A DNA stretch of 64,000 bases from Chamaea fasciata (Eukaryota; Chordata; Aves; Passeriformes; Sylviidae). The notes beneath the pieces were generated by a model, which was not told the DNA's origin, did not search any database, and saw only the letters and a list, made by a program, of their open reading frames with translations. Location: NCBI GenBank assembly GCA_029207755.1, contig JARCOQ010000003.1, positions 85,083,994-85,147,993 of the forward strand, read 5' to 3'. The translations under genes and the position numbers were made by a program. Shown here in pieces: positions 1-14,300 of this stretch; position 1 is the stretch's first letter; each line of letters opens with the position of its first letter.

Positions 1-3000
1 GCCACATAATAATGTAAAACCTTGTTTTTCATCCACTTAATATATTTCCATTGAACTGAACCTTAAATGTTGCAAACCAAAAATATACGAAAGGAAGGAA
101 GCAACCAGTCATCATGTTCTGTGATTCATTCAGTGACAGCTGCATATAATTCAGAAATGAAAGAATACAAAAAACCAAGGTGTCACTGAGAATCCTTCAA
201 ACATCCTGACTGGAGACAGAATATATTTACATTAAAATTGCAGGAAGTAACTAAATGCATTCATGTTTATAAAATAGCAGACTAAGAAAGAAAACAGCTA
301 AAAGACATGTAGACTCCCATCTTTTTAGCTACAAACTTATTTTGGTCTAGACACTGTAATGTGTGTTAGCAATTAATATTTGAAAACCATGGTTCCTTAC
401 AGTACTGAAGCTTGAATTTTCCACTTAAATACCAAGCACGACAAGGTTTGGGTTAAACTTGTTCTCCATGGCCTGCACCCACCTATGTACATGGAAGTGA
501 TTTAAACATCCATCCAGTACAATCAAATTGTAATGGACATACCAGATTTCGGGAAAAATTTGCATGACTTGGTACATCCAGAAACTGTGAAAAACTCAGT
601 AAAAGCATACCCTAACCCAGAAATGTTTTGATTTCTGATTTACTTTTCTTGTTCTAACATCTCACAATCGAGCAGTACAATTCTACTGCATTAGTCAAAA
701 TGTAAGATTAGTGACTGGTTTTATATAGTCTGTTTGAAGAAACAAGTTTATAAAATGCTAATTTAGCAGGTTTTTACAAGACTTTCATATAAACATTTCA
801 GAAAAAAAATTGAGTGTACATAGACATTAAAATAACATTTCACCCTTGTGAAAAATAATATCCAAAATATTGAGTGTGAATATCCATTAATTAAAACCCT
901 CACTTTTTCAACAAAGTTGTGCATATTTAACATCTGTCATAACCCACAATCATAAAATGTAAGAGAAGGATGGAAAATCAGTTGTTTCTGTATCACAGTG
1001 CTCTTTTAACATTGAAACCAAATCCAGTTTAAGGTAAGAATATTGGTTCTCAAAACATTGCCTGCTGTTCTCAAAACAGGCTGCACTGCTGCCCAATTGA
1101 ACACTGGATACTGTTGAAGTTTCTACGAACCATAGGTGAGTCCCTCCTCCCCTGGAGACAAACATCAATGCAGGGGACATAAATGATGCCTGAACATGAG
1201 ACGTCCCACCACAACATATTTTGTAACAAACATATAACACAATATAATAATAAACACAAATTAAATCTTATCAATATTATCTGACAATAGTTATCCAAGA
1301 AAGGCAGTATTTCTGCAAATACTGCCAAGCAAAACTAAAGATATTTGAAGGAAGGAAATAGAAAAAAAGTCAGTCTCATGAACAAAATCAGAAGCACTGA
1401 CTGTTGTGCTGTGAGAATACACATGGCTGGGTCAGCTCTTGTGCTGCTGGGTGACTTATGCCTGGGCTTTAATCTTTGTACTGAAAGAATGTTTTGCACT
1501 CCACCATGTGGATAGCAGGAGGTCTGCTGCAGCCTCGGGAAAGCTTCCCTCTTAGCAGGTTTCTGTACTTTAGGCAAACTGAGTAGTTGTGTACATAGCT
1601 ATTTAAAGAAAATCCCAACACGTTCTTGACAGGTGATAAAACAATTTGCCATAAAATATAATAGTCTGACCCTGAACTAGGATAAAGCTTAAGGAGCTTT
1701 TAAGAAAGGTTTTAAACATTTTGTTGAAGTTACTTCACTTCTGAGTCTTGTTGCATGTAAACAAAGCCAAAGCAGAATAAAAGACCTTATGCTACTGGAA
1801 AAAAATAATCCCTCGTGTTTACTTTGCAGTGCTTACTGCAGCACGAACTGCTTAAAACAGATACAAAACTGATACAGCAAATTGCAAAATAGGTTAGCAT
1901 TCCCTCTTCCCTCCCTGGCCTCCTGCCCAAAAAACTAAGACAACATCAGTCTGAAACTGCAAAGAAAATTCAGGGGCCAAACCTGAAAACCATGCAGACA
2001 CATATTTCCAGCTATATTCCACTTTCAATTCTAAAAATGCAAAGTAGGAGCAAGCCAGTGTGAAGTAAAGTTAAGCTGGGATTAACTCTGTTCTACCCCA
2101 GTGAAGAACGTGGCATCATAAAATAGGTATTGAGATAGCCCATATAAAAAAATACCCATTTTCTCACATGAGAAAATTAAAGTGGGCTTTTAGCAAAATA
2201 AAAATAATACAACAAGATAATTACCAAAGTTACCTGCAAATCAACTGAAAGCATTCAATTACATTTTAGAAAGACCTTTCTCTTTGAGCCTATAAAAAGA
2301 AAAAGGCATCTGTAGGAAACATAGATGAAAAAATAAAACTTCTTCAAATATAAAAAGTGTTCTGCTTTCCAATAAGTTCAAGTAAATTAAAATACAGCAA
2401 TTGCATCTGGCAGATAACAGATGCTGGGTTCTAGCAAGCTAAAAGCCCCAAAATATACAGATACCACCAATGCGGCACAATGGTCTATATACAGCCTTCC
2501 AGGATGGGGCTGCTTGGCAACCTTGAAGTCACACAAGTACTACCACAAGACAGCACCCTTTTCAATATTATCACAGAAAATTAAGTTCAAAATTAACTTA
2601 TAAAGTAAAAAATGTTTCGATTATTACACATATTGGAATTACTAGAAAAGTAACAAACAAACAAACAAAAAAAAAACCCAAAAAAGAAAGAGAAAATGTT
2701 CATGCAAGATACCTGACCAGCAGTTCCTTTCAGAGAAGGGACACCAGTATGTGGGGCTGTTGCTCCTCTGGTGTCCGTGTTTAGACACCAAGATGTGTTG
2801 GTGCAAGGCTGTACTTTCTGGGCAGGCAGACCCATGGCCCGCACAGAGGTTGGTGCCTCAGTGCTCAGTTTCCAGCTGCCTCACCATTCCCAGCACTCCC
2901 ACAGCCTGAGGACCAGAACTGGAAGGGTGATCAGTTCCACAAAGCAAACCAAAACATGCTCCATGGGTACAGCAGTTCTGGAGTGGGAGCAGCTTGTGTT

Positions 3001-5221
3001 GAGCTAAGCTCAGGCAGGACCCCTTGTCCCAAATGCACCTTCAGCCCAGCAGGTCAGGTGCCCACTGCCTGCAGAGAAGAATGCACTGGCCTGGAGAAGG
3101 GACAGCCCTTGCCTCCTGAGAAGTGAGGGGGGTGAGAACAGGAGGTGTGAGGACTGGGTTTGCCTGTGGGCTTTTGACCCCATTCTCACAAGGAACAGAT
3201 AAAGCACCCAGACTTCCCAAGGCATCCACAGCTGCAGGGTGCATTGCACCTCCTTCAGGAGACAGTTTCATGGTATCCCACAGGTCTTCTGCTGCCCTCA
3301 TTCCTGCTGCCCTCTCCTGTCCCAGATGTTTACTCTCAGCCTTTCATCCCTGTGTTTCCCTTAATGTCCTTTTGTAGCAAGCACCATCTCTCCTCTAAAC
3401 ACCAAACCAATGAACATGTCAGGGATGTGTGATTTCCCTTTCAGAAAGTGTCCTGAGTGCCCCAGGTGTTGCCTGAGTTCATTCTGTCACCTCTTGCTCT
3501 CATCTTGCTCCTCTGCTCTGGGTGCAAGTGCTAGGAACCCTATTCAGAACTAATGCCAATGTGAATCTTTTTCTAAAGACTCCCACCAGTCATTCTCATT
3601 GCTTTTAAGCAAAACCCAGAAGTCAGTCAGATTCATGTATCACAACAGCTTCTCTGGAAGCCAGCACATCCAGCTTGAGAATATTTCCCTGGTAGCTCAG
3701 TAACTCAAGATAACTCAAGCACAGAGTTATCAAAACTACTTCCCTGCCTGATGTGGGAGAGTGACTGACTTCCAAATGATGGGATAAGAGCCTTCAGGGC
3801 CTTGTACTACAGGTGCATTTTGAGGTTGTAGGTTATAGATACCTGTGTTCTCTAAATAGCACCTTGCACTGTACAAAATTCCACAGGACTAATTTAGGAT
3901 CATTTGTTAATGAATAACCAGAAGTGAAATTTTGGCCACCCCTACTCACTCCTTTTCAGGATCATCTGTGGGATCGATTTTTTTCAGCCTTTCTTTTGCT
4001 CAACCCTTTGAATTCTGTAGGGTTTACACATTTTTCTGTTTTGTTCATAATTGACATTGACTGTACCTGTAGCCTTTACTAAATGCCTGAAATTTGGATG
4101 ATGTTGCTCTCAGTAGTACACCTTTCTATGAGGGTTTTGTATTTTTTTCCAAATTTCTCTTGAACTCAAGAAATTTTCTGTAACCAGTTAATAGGACCTG
4201 TAAGTTTTGCACTCTACAGTTTCCATGTTCTTCTCAAGCTTATTTCAGCATGAAGAAGAAGAAAACGGTGCCATCCCGGAGATCAGAGGCTTGTGAAGTT
4301 CCATTCTTGGACTATGTACTCACCAGCCTCTGCTCTAAAGCAAGGGGTCACCTTTGCTGTAGGCAGACTTAATGGCAGAGCAGCTTGATTACAGTCTTTA
4401 GTGCCCTCACTCAGTCCACGTAATGGTTAGAAGGAGTGCCAGTTCTCAGTCTGGAACACCATCAGCAGCCTCTTGCATTTAATATCTGGAGTATGAGTAA
4501 CCACGACTAAAAGAACATACAAGCCCCCAGCTGGGTCAAAATTCAGTCAGAGGAGACACTTTCTGGAGCTACACCTGGTGGTTTTCCAGTCAGTCTGAAG
4601 CTCATCTTTGGACGGGATAAGGAGATCATAAACGCATCTTTGTTGCCTTCTTTGCCATCTAGGATGTGACCGTGAAATGGTGGGCAGCATTCCTGGTGCA
4701 TGGCAGACAATTTTCAGAAGGTTTGCTGGAGCCTTCTTGAGGGACATGAATGTTTAGTCTAAACAGAGTTCCTAGTGCTCCAGCTCAGGTTCTGCATTTG
4801 CCATGAACAAGTACACTTTGTAACTTCAGAAATGTATTTTTTTTCCATTTGAAATTCACCACCAGCAAGAAAAATAAAGCCAGCTTACATATGGAGCCAT
4901 ACATAATGTCTTAAGTTCTAATAAAATATTTTTTGTTTGAAGAAAGAAGTTTATGAAAATTATTTGGGCCTATTTTCTGTTCTAAGCAAAATAAATATGA
5001 GAAACAACACCTGGAATGCACTCTGGAAAAGATATGACATCATGTCATCATTATGACACTGCAGATAACATAGAAAAAGGCTCAATTTTGTGCCTTACAA
5101 ATTATCTATATACCATGCAGTGTCAAGAGAAAAAAAAAATGCAGCAAATATTTCAAAACATAACTTATTGGAAAGTGTGAAAAGTGACTGTGAACCCAAG
5201 TGTCTGGGAGGGAGAGGGTTT
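1..5221 (-). other. COL19A1 3' UTR and/or downstream flank
   Basis: This region lies after the stop codon. It contains no convincing protein gene; the open frames are short and unlike any family I know. On the minus strand the only AATAAA I noticed is the one overlapping the stop. ATTAAA variants occur at 4478-4483 and 1468-1473 and could end the message. 2700-3330 is GC-richer than its surroundings but has no recognisable content. A CAAA/A-rich simple repeat lies at about 2652-2687. I cannot tell where the UTR ends. Confidence 0.55.
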
Positions 5222-5226
5222 TTATT
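5221..5226 (-). promoter_or_regulatory. AATAAA hexamer overlapping the stop codon
   Basis: Read on the minus strand, the sequence GGAAATAAAAACC holds both the TAA stop and a canonical polyadenylation hexamer. A GT-rich stretch follows some 50 nt later (GGTTCACAGTCACTTT is poor in GT), so use as a real signal is doubtful. Confidence 0.3.
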
Positions 5227-5358
5227 TCCTGCTGGTGCGTGAGCGAGTCTGTGATACGTGGTAATAGCAATCTGCCGGATTGCATCTCCCGTTGGGTCCA
5301 GGCGGCCCCTGCGGTCCTGGCGACCCTGATGCTCCTGGTGGGCCTGGCAGGCCAGCAG
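5222..5358 (-). CDS. COL19A1: Last coding exon: end of COL1 and the NC1 tail, stop codon
   Basis: The acceptor is TTTACC-AG at 5359-5360 and the exon opens by completing a split Ala codon (phase 1). It encodes [18 protein letters not shown], then GPPGPNG, then a 21-residue tail starting [12 protein letters not shown] and ending TSRK, with TAA at 5222-5224. The C-X4-C pair at the COL1/NC1 junction is the FACIT signature that links the three chains by disulfides. The tail is basic (four Arg after the cysteines, ending in Lys). The hexamer AATAAA overlaps the stop codon. Confidence 0.94.
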
Positions 5359-8300
5359 CTGGTAAAACAAAGCTAGAATTAGCAGAGTCCTCACCAGAGC
5401 ACGTGCAGTGCCCTGCATTTCATCACCGACATCATCTGCATTCCAGCACATCCAGGAGAAGGCAGGTGGGGCTGACCTCACGCTATGACCCAGCTTGGGA
5501 GGAAAAGCAGGAGTGTAAAACCAGTGTTAAACACCGGAGAAAGGCCTGTTAGTTCATAAATAACAGTAGCAGAAATAAATCTGGAGACTTGTACCTGCAG
5601 GGCCAGGTGGTCCAGGGTTACCAGGCAGTCCAATTCCAGGCTCGCCTCTTTCCCCTTTCTGTCCTCTATAACCTACACAGAATAAAGATATGAAAATAAG
5701 AGCACCCTCTTATTTTAGGTAGTGATTTTCTGTATATCTTGTTGACATGAAATTACCAAGACAAATATATTTGGAAAGCACATGCTCAGTTCTCTTTTTC
5801 AGAATCTGTTTGGATTTTTTTTCCTGAGACAGCTCTAAAGATTATAAATTCCTTCTGGAAAATATGAGTGTTTCTAGCAGTAACAGTTACATAATCTGTC
5901 AAAGGGCTCTTGCTTTGTTCACTAGCTGGACCCTTCCCCAAGATTTTAGGTAACCTGGAATTCCTCTAATAAAGAGCCAAATGTGGTCTTTACCCTCTTC
6001 TGTTCTGCATAAATCCTTACACTTGCAGTTTTTAGACTGTAAACTGGTAGCTTTATGATTAGACAATCATATGTGAGAGAAGACCCATTCCCTGGCCAGT
6101 GTTGCCCAGTTGCCCTCACATGGAATGAGGCATCTTTGGAGCTTATGCAGATTCTGGGTTTGAAGCTTACTTTGACCAAAGTAGCTGCATATCATAACAA
6201 GATGTGATTACTACTTATATTTTGAGTACTTGAGTCCTTTTTCTTCACAGGCCACAATTTTGTAGTTATCTAAATGGCTTCCACCTTCCTAGGTGCTTCA
6301 ACCCATGCCCAACCCTGCTTCTTTCTCCTTGAACTGTTTTTAAAAAGTTTTATTACATGGAAACACTCTGGCTGCTTTAGAGCAGAGGATTTTTCGCTAT
6401 CATTAAAATATTTTCTTTATTATTTGATGTTAAGAATGTACCTTCATTATGCAGGAGAAAGGATGAAGGCATTTTTAAAGGAAACACCTGCTTCAAACCC
6501 TGACTTCAAAAGGGCTTACAAGAAAACCCTCTTCTATACCCAGCACATCAGATGCTGGCATGTAAGGTGACAAAAGTTTAAGAATAGTTTGCTGATTTCT
6601 GGTCACATTTGGAATAACAATCTTCCTGCTTCAGGGACCAGTATATTTTTAGCATCACCTATGCAATACAATAAAGTATTGAGTTCTTCCTCTTGTGAAG
6701 AACCGTAACTTAGTTTGAATTAAAAGAGAAGAGCTCAGCCATGTCAATCCACCTGATGTCTCATGAAGATTAACTGGCACTGACAGGTGGATGGCAAAGG
6801 CTGTCTTGTCAGTGTGCTGTGGTCTATGCAACACTGCTACCTTACAGGATATTCCAGAAGGAAATTACTTTGAGGGCTGTGGGTACCAATTCAGGGTTGT
6901 TAGGACAGACAATGCAGTAGGAATGGTACACAGAGCATTCAAGCTTTCTGTTACACACAAGCTCATTATACACTTCGGTAGAAAGTCTGTTGCAATCATT
7001 TCAGCTTTCAAAACAGAGCATCAGTCATCTTACTACTCTCAGCACCACAACAAAGAAATTACAGTGAGGCAAAAAATGACAAAATGCATGCAGAATGCCA
7101 TTCATAGCATAACTAAAGGAAATCAACAGTTCAAAACCTCACGAAACCCAAATTCAAATTAATCATGCATTTTGATCACTGAGTTATGTTAAGCAAAATT
7201 GTACAAGGCATACACACACACAAGCTATAAAGACTAAGGAAAAGGAATATGTAGATGTTTGTGTGGGATTTTGAGTCTTGGATTTACTCTCCGATGACCA
7301 GAGCAGTATTTATAAGTACATCAAGTTGGTTTGCTCTGAAAAATCTTGTGCAACTTGGTTGCATTGCTACTTTTTGAAAAGCTCAATCATACAACCACAG
7401 GATCCATTACATGTCCTATTTATTTTATATTTCTCAATGTCTTTTAATTTACAGTAAACAGTTACAATGCATTTCCCGCTACAAACCCAGTTAACTCTAA
7501 TTTTACAATAGAGTGCTGCCACTAATCATATGTTTTGCATTTCTTTAGTTATTCAGAAGAGAGAGAAATTAGAAGTACCATATATCACATTTTAAATCCC
7601 CATGAAAAGCATTACTGCCGGTCTCTGACACACCATAATTGAAAACGACTGAGATAGACTGAATGATTCTGTAAACAGCACTGGAATACAAGAAAATAAG
7701 GAAAAGAAACCCCACCACCACGACAGGACAAAGAGCAGTCTGCCAATGCAGATACATGATGCAGGGTGGTGGTAAACCATTACTGGCTATATCCAAAGGG
7801 ACTAGTTTTTACATGGTGGCAGGTAAGTTCTGCTAGCACTGAAGACTAAGGCTTTATTTGATAGAATGCAAGAATGTTAATAAACAGACTTATATGTAAA
7901 CAATGTGAACAGTGTAATGCATAATTTTAGCAGGAAAATATTTGATTTTTAATGAGGTATATTTTGCTCAGAAGCAGGGCCATGATAATACCTCTAGAGG
8001 AAAATATCACCTTCTTTCTGAGCTTAGACCGAAAAACTCATGCACAGTCAAAGAAAAAATACTACCATGCACATAAAACAGATTTTGATTTATTATTTTT
8101 CATGTAAAGGCACATATGTTATCTACTTTTCCTGGTAGAATTACAATTCCAGTAAGAGGCACCTGCTTAGTTCAAAAGATAACTGTTTTAGCAGAAGCCT
8201 TCACTCAGGTGCCAGAAGTTTTGTTGTGATTTCTGCAACCCCAAAGTTCTGTTATTATAAACATGTACCCAACGTGGGCAGTATGGTAAACACTTGGTGG

Positions 8301-11300
8301 CAGTATGTAGCAAGTTTTTGTTCATACAGATAAGCTTTTCTTCACAGATGAGTAGTAACAGCTGGAATTCAACTCTTAGTTTGGTGCCCCCCACAAACAT
8401 CATGGTCAAAAGTGTCACTACCACTACACCCTCGGCTCTACATGGAAATGACACAAGTTCATGTCCATGAACCCTGAGGTAAAAGGGTTTAAACTGCTCC
8501 AGAAGTTTATTCCAGAAGGATATTCCAGCTATACTATGGAGACCTCTTCCATCAGCATGGACAATGCAGCACCTGAAACTAACACATCAAGTATCTAGAG
8601 AAATCTGAGATTCTTTAACACAAATACAAGGCAAAGAGATTACCAAAACAGGGAACAACAAGACCAAAGTATCCACTGTGTTTTACTGTGCAAACACTCA
8701 GTGTTCTTAAAAAGACTGCAAAGCAACAGAGAGGGTGCTAAGATGAAGCCCTCTCATCCAGCTACCAATACACGTTCTGAACTCCTGTGTGTTACAGCTC
8801 TCAGCTGAGAGGGAGCAGCTGGGTTTCAAATAAAAGTGAAAGAGGTTAACTTCTCCACAACAGAGAATATTTTGCAGGATATCTCTTGAAACCAGTGCAG
8901 CTATTTCAGAAGAGTGACCGTGTCTAGACAACGACTGTGTCTAGACAACATCCACTACAATGGGTTCCTGATGTAAGCCAAGGTTTTTACATTCTTCCAC
9001 CATGCAAATTAATAATAATAAGAGACAAAAACGTTACAACATATTACCAATAAAAATAGGGAGCTTTCACTATTCATTACATAGTATTTTTATTTTCTGA
9101 GCTGAGCTATTTTTTTTTTTTGATTCCTCAAGGCTACCACACGTTATGAGAACCTATAAAAAAACTTCATTTCCTTAATTTGATAGAAAGAGTGAATTTT
9201 AACTAGGATGAAATCTTTTCTCTACTGAGAAAAAAAATCAAGTCATATTAACATAAAGTATCTCTGGATTGCTAAATTATCCCAAGGTGCATTTCATCTA
9301 ATGGACTAAAATTCACATACTATTACAATTTTAAAAATCCAATTAAGTCAGTGGAGTTAATTAAGCTAGATCCTCTAACACGACAAGCTGACTGACTGTT
9401 TGCAGAGGGATGACATTGATATATCTTGTTTGTAAAATGTTTAAATAAACGGTTTAATTCTCTAGGAGATATTAACATACTTTAAAAGTCATACAGAGTA
9501 AAGTCCCTCTGTTCTACCTTAAGGAGATGCAGAACCATTACTTCTGCCTCAGAGCATCAGCTTGAGGATGCATACGCCATAGGCTGCTTTTGAAATGAAT
9601 ACATATATATATGTAAATGTCTATAAAAATCTTCCATCCGCTATTTGAATACCAATTCTGTGTTTCATAATTTAAGTTGCAATTCTTCATTATATTTTGC
9701 TTGCATTCTGTATTTCTAATGAAACCATTCTATAAATTATATGTGCCTGAACCACTGGGAAGGATCTGAGGAACACTGTGAGCAACCTTGCTGAAGGCCA
9801 GCAGGTAAAAATTCTGGACTTCCTTAGAGGGGAATGGCTCTATGCATAAGAGTCTAGCAATTCTTTAAATACACTTTTTGAAACCCATGCCTACACTTCC
9901 AAAAGTTAGTATCTCTCTTTTTTGCTTCCGGGACTAACCCTCTACCTATTTGTTTGCTGTGCAGAATGAGATTGTGTTGGAATCTGGCTAAATCATTCCT
10001 GACCAATTTCCAGGGGAACCAGCACCACACTCAAGGTGTATGGAGGGACCCCTGTGAATCCACAAATGACGTTAAACACCTCTCCAGACACACAGTAGCA
10101 CCTGCCTTTCCAGCTGGCTGGCTCCAGCAGGCTCTGCATGCAGCATTACAAACAGGGCATGTTCACAGAGGTCCTGTTAATTGCTTGCAGAAAGCATCTA
10201 CTTCTTCTCCCTGCCTGTGTGGCACAAGTGGCTCACTCTGCCAGCCCAGGCACATATTACTGCACACAGCAAACCCCTGGAGTTGGCAATCTGGGCTACA
10301 CCCAAGAGAGAAATATAATAAGAAGTGTCTATCAGTCAATACCAAGTCTGTATTAGGACTTGTGCACACAGCATGCTACCTGGAAAGGCCCAGCCACACA
10401 TGCACATAATGTGCTTCACCAAGAAGTCTTGTTTGCTATGTGTTTTATGGCTGAAGACAAGCTGGAATATGAAAGGATACTTTTCAGTCTGCTCAGAGAT
10501 TTGAATTTCTTTTTACTCTTGGCACAAAGCAGTAACATGCACAGGCACAACTGAGGAAGGCGAGAAGGGTATGTATAAGTGTGCTCCTCTTACAGGATGG
10601 TCTCTTATTTGCAGTATAAAAAATAAGCAAGGTAAAGTTTTGGGTTTCTTTCCTTGGAAATTTAATTTTGTATATCCTTTGATGCATCAGAGAATTAAAG
10701 GCTTCTCACTTAGCTTAACTTTTACTAATCAGAAAACCAAGCATTGAGCATTTTGGTAAAACAAATGGAAATCCTGCGTACATGGGGCACTATTTTACTT
10801 AAGTATAAGGTATGGAAAAGCAGCGCTTTTTTGGATTTTTTTTTTCTCAAGCATAGCCATCATCTTTTAGTCTTGATGCTCACTAGCTGGAAATGAAACC
10901 TAGTGCAATGTTTCACTTCCCAGAGGCATTTGAGACTATCCAGTACATACATCATCATTGAACAATCTGGCACTGACATTGAAGGTGACTATTTGCAGTG
11001 ATCTGAATATTTAGGCAACGATGAAATCAGTGTTGTAAGATTCTAAGCCTTTTATTGTTTTCCTCGATCCTTTATTCTTGTTCTTCTCATTCTGAGCTCA
11101 TCACACTTTTCAAGCTTCTGTCAGGGGTTTGCGTTTATCAATGTTAGTAAGTCCTTATTCTTCTGATAGCTTTAGGATCCACACATCTTCAGCTTTGCTG
11201 GCATGTTCTTCATTCCAGTCTGACTTGCTCTGACTCCAGAGCAGACCAAACTAACAAAAGATAATAAAGAACTACCTACAGATAAACTGCAAATTACACA

Positions 11301-14300
11301 TTACCCACCCACAAAATATTATTCATCTATAAATTCTTTTTTTCTTCTAGTCTGGTCTCTTCTTCCTTTTAATCTCTGAAAGGCTGACTCTACAGTAGAG
11401 CACAACTACAATGAACCTGGATCCTCAAAGCTAATTTTTCAGTAAAGGACAGTTCACCGAAACAAGAATCCTATACAATTTCAAGTGCGTTGTAATGCAC
11501 AAATTACTGTTAGGGTTATAGTGAAAAAACTGATTACTCTGATTTTTTTTTCTTATGACAATATATTCCTTCACTGTAAGAAGAATTCATTTAGTAATAC
11601 TTCAGTTGTCACTGCTTCTTAAAGAAGAGTATTTTTCTTCAGTTTTTCCTGCCCTGTATTTTCTCAGGATGAAAGCTGAGAGCAGTCAGACTAGGAGATC
11701 AAATTTTCTTTCTTAAATAAGATGGTCTCTCAATATGAAGCTGAATCTAAACAGCAAGAGTCATGGCATTATTTTCTTCCTTACTTTGCAGAAAAAAAAT
11801 CTGCTATAGTAGTTCTGTCAGATTTAGATATCTGGCAATAATTAACTTCATAACAGATTAGAATAAAATGCACTGATTAGGAGTTTTTAATCAGGAAAAT
11901 ACACACATTTACTATGGGTTAATATTTAGATGTGGTCTGGAGAAATATAAGTACATAAGTTTAAAAGTTAATCATTAGAAAGCTAGATAGGTAATCCTGG
12001 CATATTTAATAAACATTAGCAAGTGTATAAAGATTTCAAGATACAGCTAAAAGCAACATATTTTGGAATTCTTACCTTGAATTCCACGTTCTCCTGGTGG
12101 CCCTGGCAAACCATCCTTTCCTGGTGGCCCTGGTGACCCATCTTTTCCTGGGGGCCCTGGTTTTCCATGAGCTTGGGAAGCAAGCATTGCAGCAGGCAGC
12201 TTCAGCTGGGATACAAATTGAGCCATCCTTTCTTCATTAATCAAAGACAAAAGAAAAACTCAGTAAGGAATCTGCTAGCAAAAAAGCGAAAAAAAAAATC
12301 CCAAAGCTCCAGCTAAAGTTTCTGTATGTAGGGTGTTTAAGTCTTCTTAAGGTATTAAATGCTCCAATAAGCACTGAGACCTTCAGTTCCAACTCACATT
12401 CATGTCTGAGTCTTTACCCTTTGAAATAATCAGAATGAATTTGTATTAAAGTTTCTATTACTACTCTCTATTACTAACATATTCCAATATTTCAAATAAC
12501 TTCTGACTCCTGTACATGGAAGTACTTAAAACACATAGACAGAATAATTAGTACTTAACACCATGATGGAGGGCTACCGTCTATGTTTGTAACTCAAATT
12601 AAGCTGCAAAGTAGAGATTAAATACTGCAAACAGTCCTTGGAATGTGCTGGAACCCTGAAAACAGTTGTAAAAAACCTGAAAGTGCTCAGCAGAGATTAT
12701 TAATTGCAGATATTTCAGAATAGAAATGTTCATGCTGGTGGGATAAAGTGCCCTTTAAGGAACACATTTTAGTGTTCCTTAAAGGTAGATAAAATAGGTA
12801 CTAACCTTGACTTTGTCTCATTTATACCAGATTAAACCCCTGAACATTCCACAATTCAGTGGGTATTTGCTGTGGTGGAGTTTTAGGACTTAAGAAAAAA
12901 GCTAGAGAAGAGTGGGCATCGAGCAAAAAAGGAGGAAGGTGATAAAAAGTAAACAAAATGAAACAATGCCAAAACTGGAAGGTCTGCAGGCACAGTAGCG
13001 AGGTCTAGAAAATGGAATAGCTATAAATACAAAACTCTTTTATTCCCTGTAGGCAGGGCACCTTCTAATGCTTTCTTTTTGTGAATAGACTGAATACTTC
13101 TATCTGAATTGGAAAAGGAGGTGACTTCACTCAACAAACTGTTCGTGAAATCCGTAGTAGGTCAAACTCTGACGAGTAGCACCCTGGGGAAAGGTGATAA
13201 TACGCAAAACCATAGCCTTGCAATAAAGTGAAAAACTGCCTGAACAGGTTAAGAAGTCTCAAGATTTGTATCATTTCTTTTATCCCTAAAAGATGGGTTT
13301 TATCCACAAATATTAATGACGGAATAACAAAGCATATTGAAGACATAAGAAATGCATTTTGCAATGGAAGAGAAGCTACTGTTAAGGGATGTTCAAGAGG
13401 AATCTTGTTTCAGAAACCTATCATAGTCACAGCTTTTCTACCATGACTAAAAGAATTCTGGGGAAGAAAAATATTTCCTTCTCAGAGTAAGGATTCATCT
13501 AAGAAATCTCACATAATACAAAGGCCTTGGCTGAATCTGGAACTTGCCTAAAACTGCCAGAAGGTGGTCTGACAGGGAGTTCTGGAACTCAGCAGGGATA
13601 TTTGCTGAGAAAACTGCACAGTAATTTAGACCTATGTGACTGAAAGCTGTTGAGACTTTCTCTTATTTAGACAGTCAACCACTAAGTGGGTAAAATAATT
13701 AGCGTAAATATGGTCTCTGCCTCAGCAATACTTCAATATCTTAATGATATGTTATAGATAAGGAGTATCTGCAGTAATAGATGATACATATATGTATCTA
13801 CAATGACACATACTTATGTTTGCTATTATGATTTGGAGCAGACTACCCTTCAGTGCTAATCTTTTACATAAGGAAATACTCTGTTTAACAGATACTCTAA
13901 CTTCTCATTGTTTGAACAGAGTCAGGTAAAGTAGACTTGTTAAACACAGCTACAGCAACAAGGTAGCTGCTAAGTCCAAAGTAAGTCAGATGATGTGTAA
14001 AGAAATTTAGAGCAGAATTTCAGATTTAGTTGTGTCATACTTCCTTTTCTTACCTTCAAACACCTTAAGAACCTCTTGTTTGATATATTTTTTTAATTCT
14101 TCAAGTGAAATTGCATCAGCCTGATGAGGAAAAAAAAAGTTGATATGTATCAGAAGGAATATACAGAGGACACTTTGTGATGCTACAAAAATAAGAAATG
14201 CTCAAATTAGCATTACAAATATAAACCTTTCACCAACAGATAAGTGTTTTAATTTATTTATTTATTTTACTGCAAAGGCCACTTCAAAGACATTATAATA

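Noticed and set aside
2652..2687. CAAA-rich block considered as a retroposon tail
   Set aside because: No insert body or target duplication is visible; simple low-complexity DNA is enough.
6791..7162. Open frame of 123 codons on the plus strand
   Set aside because: No recognisable motif; it lies in an AT-rich intron of the opposite-strand gene.
9954..10409. Open frame of 151 codons on the plus strand
   Set aside because: Composition is that of a mildly GC-rich intronic patch; no signal peptide, domain or family resemblance, and no conserved start context.
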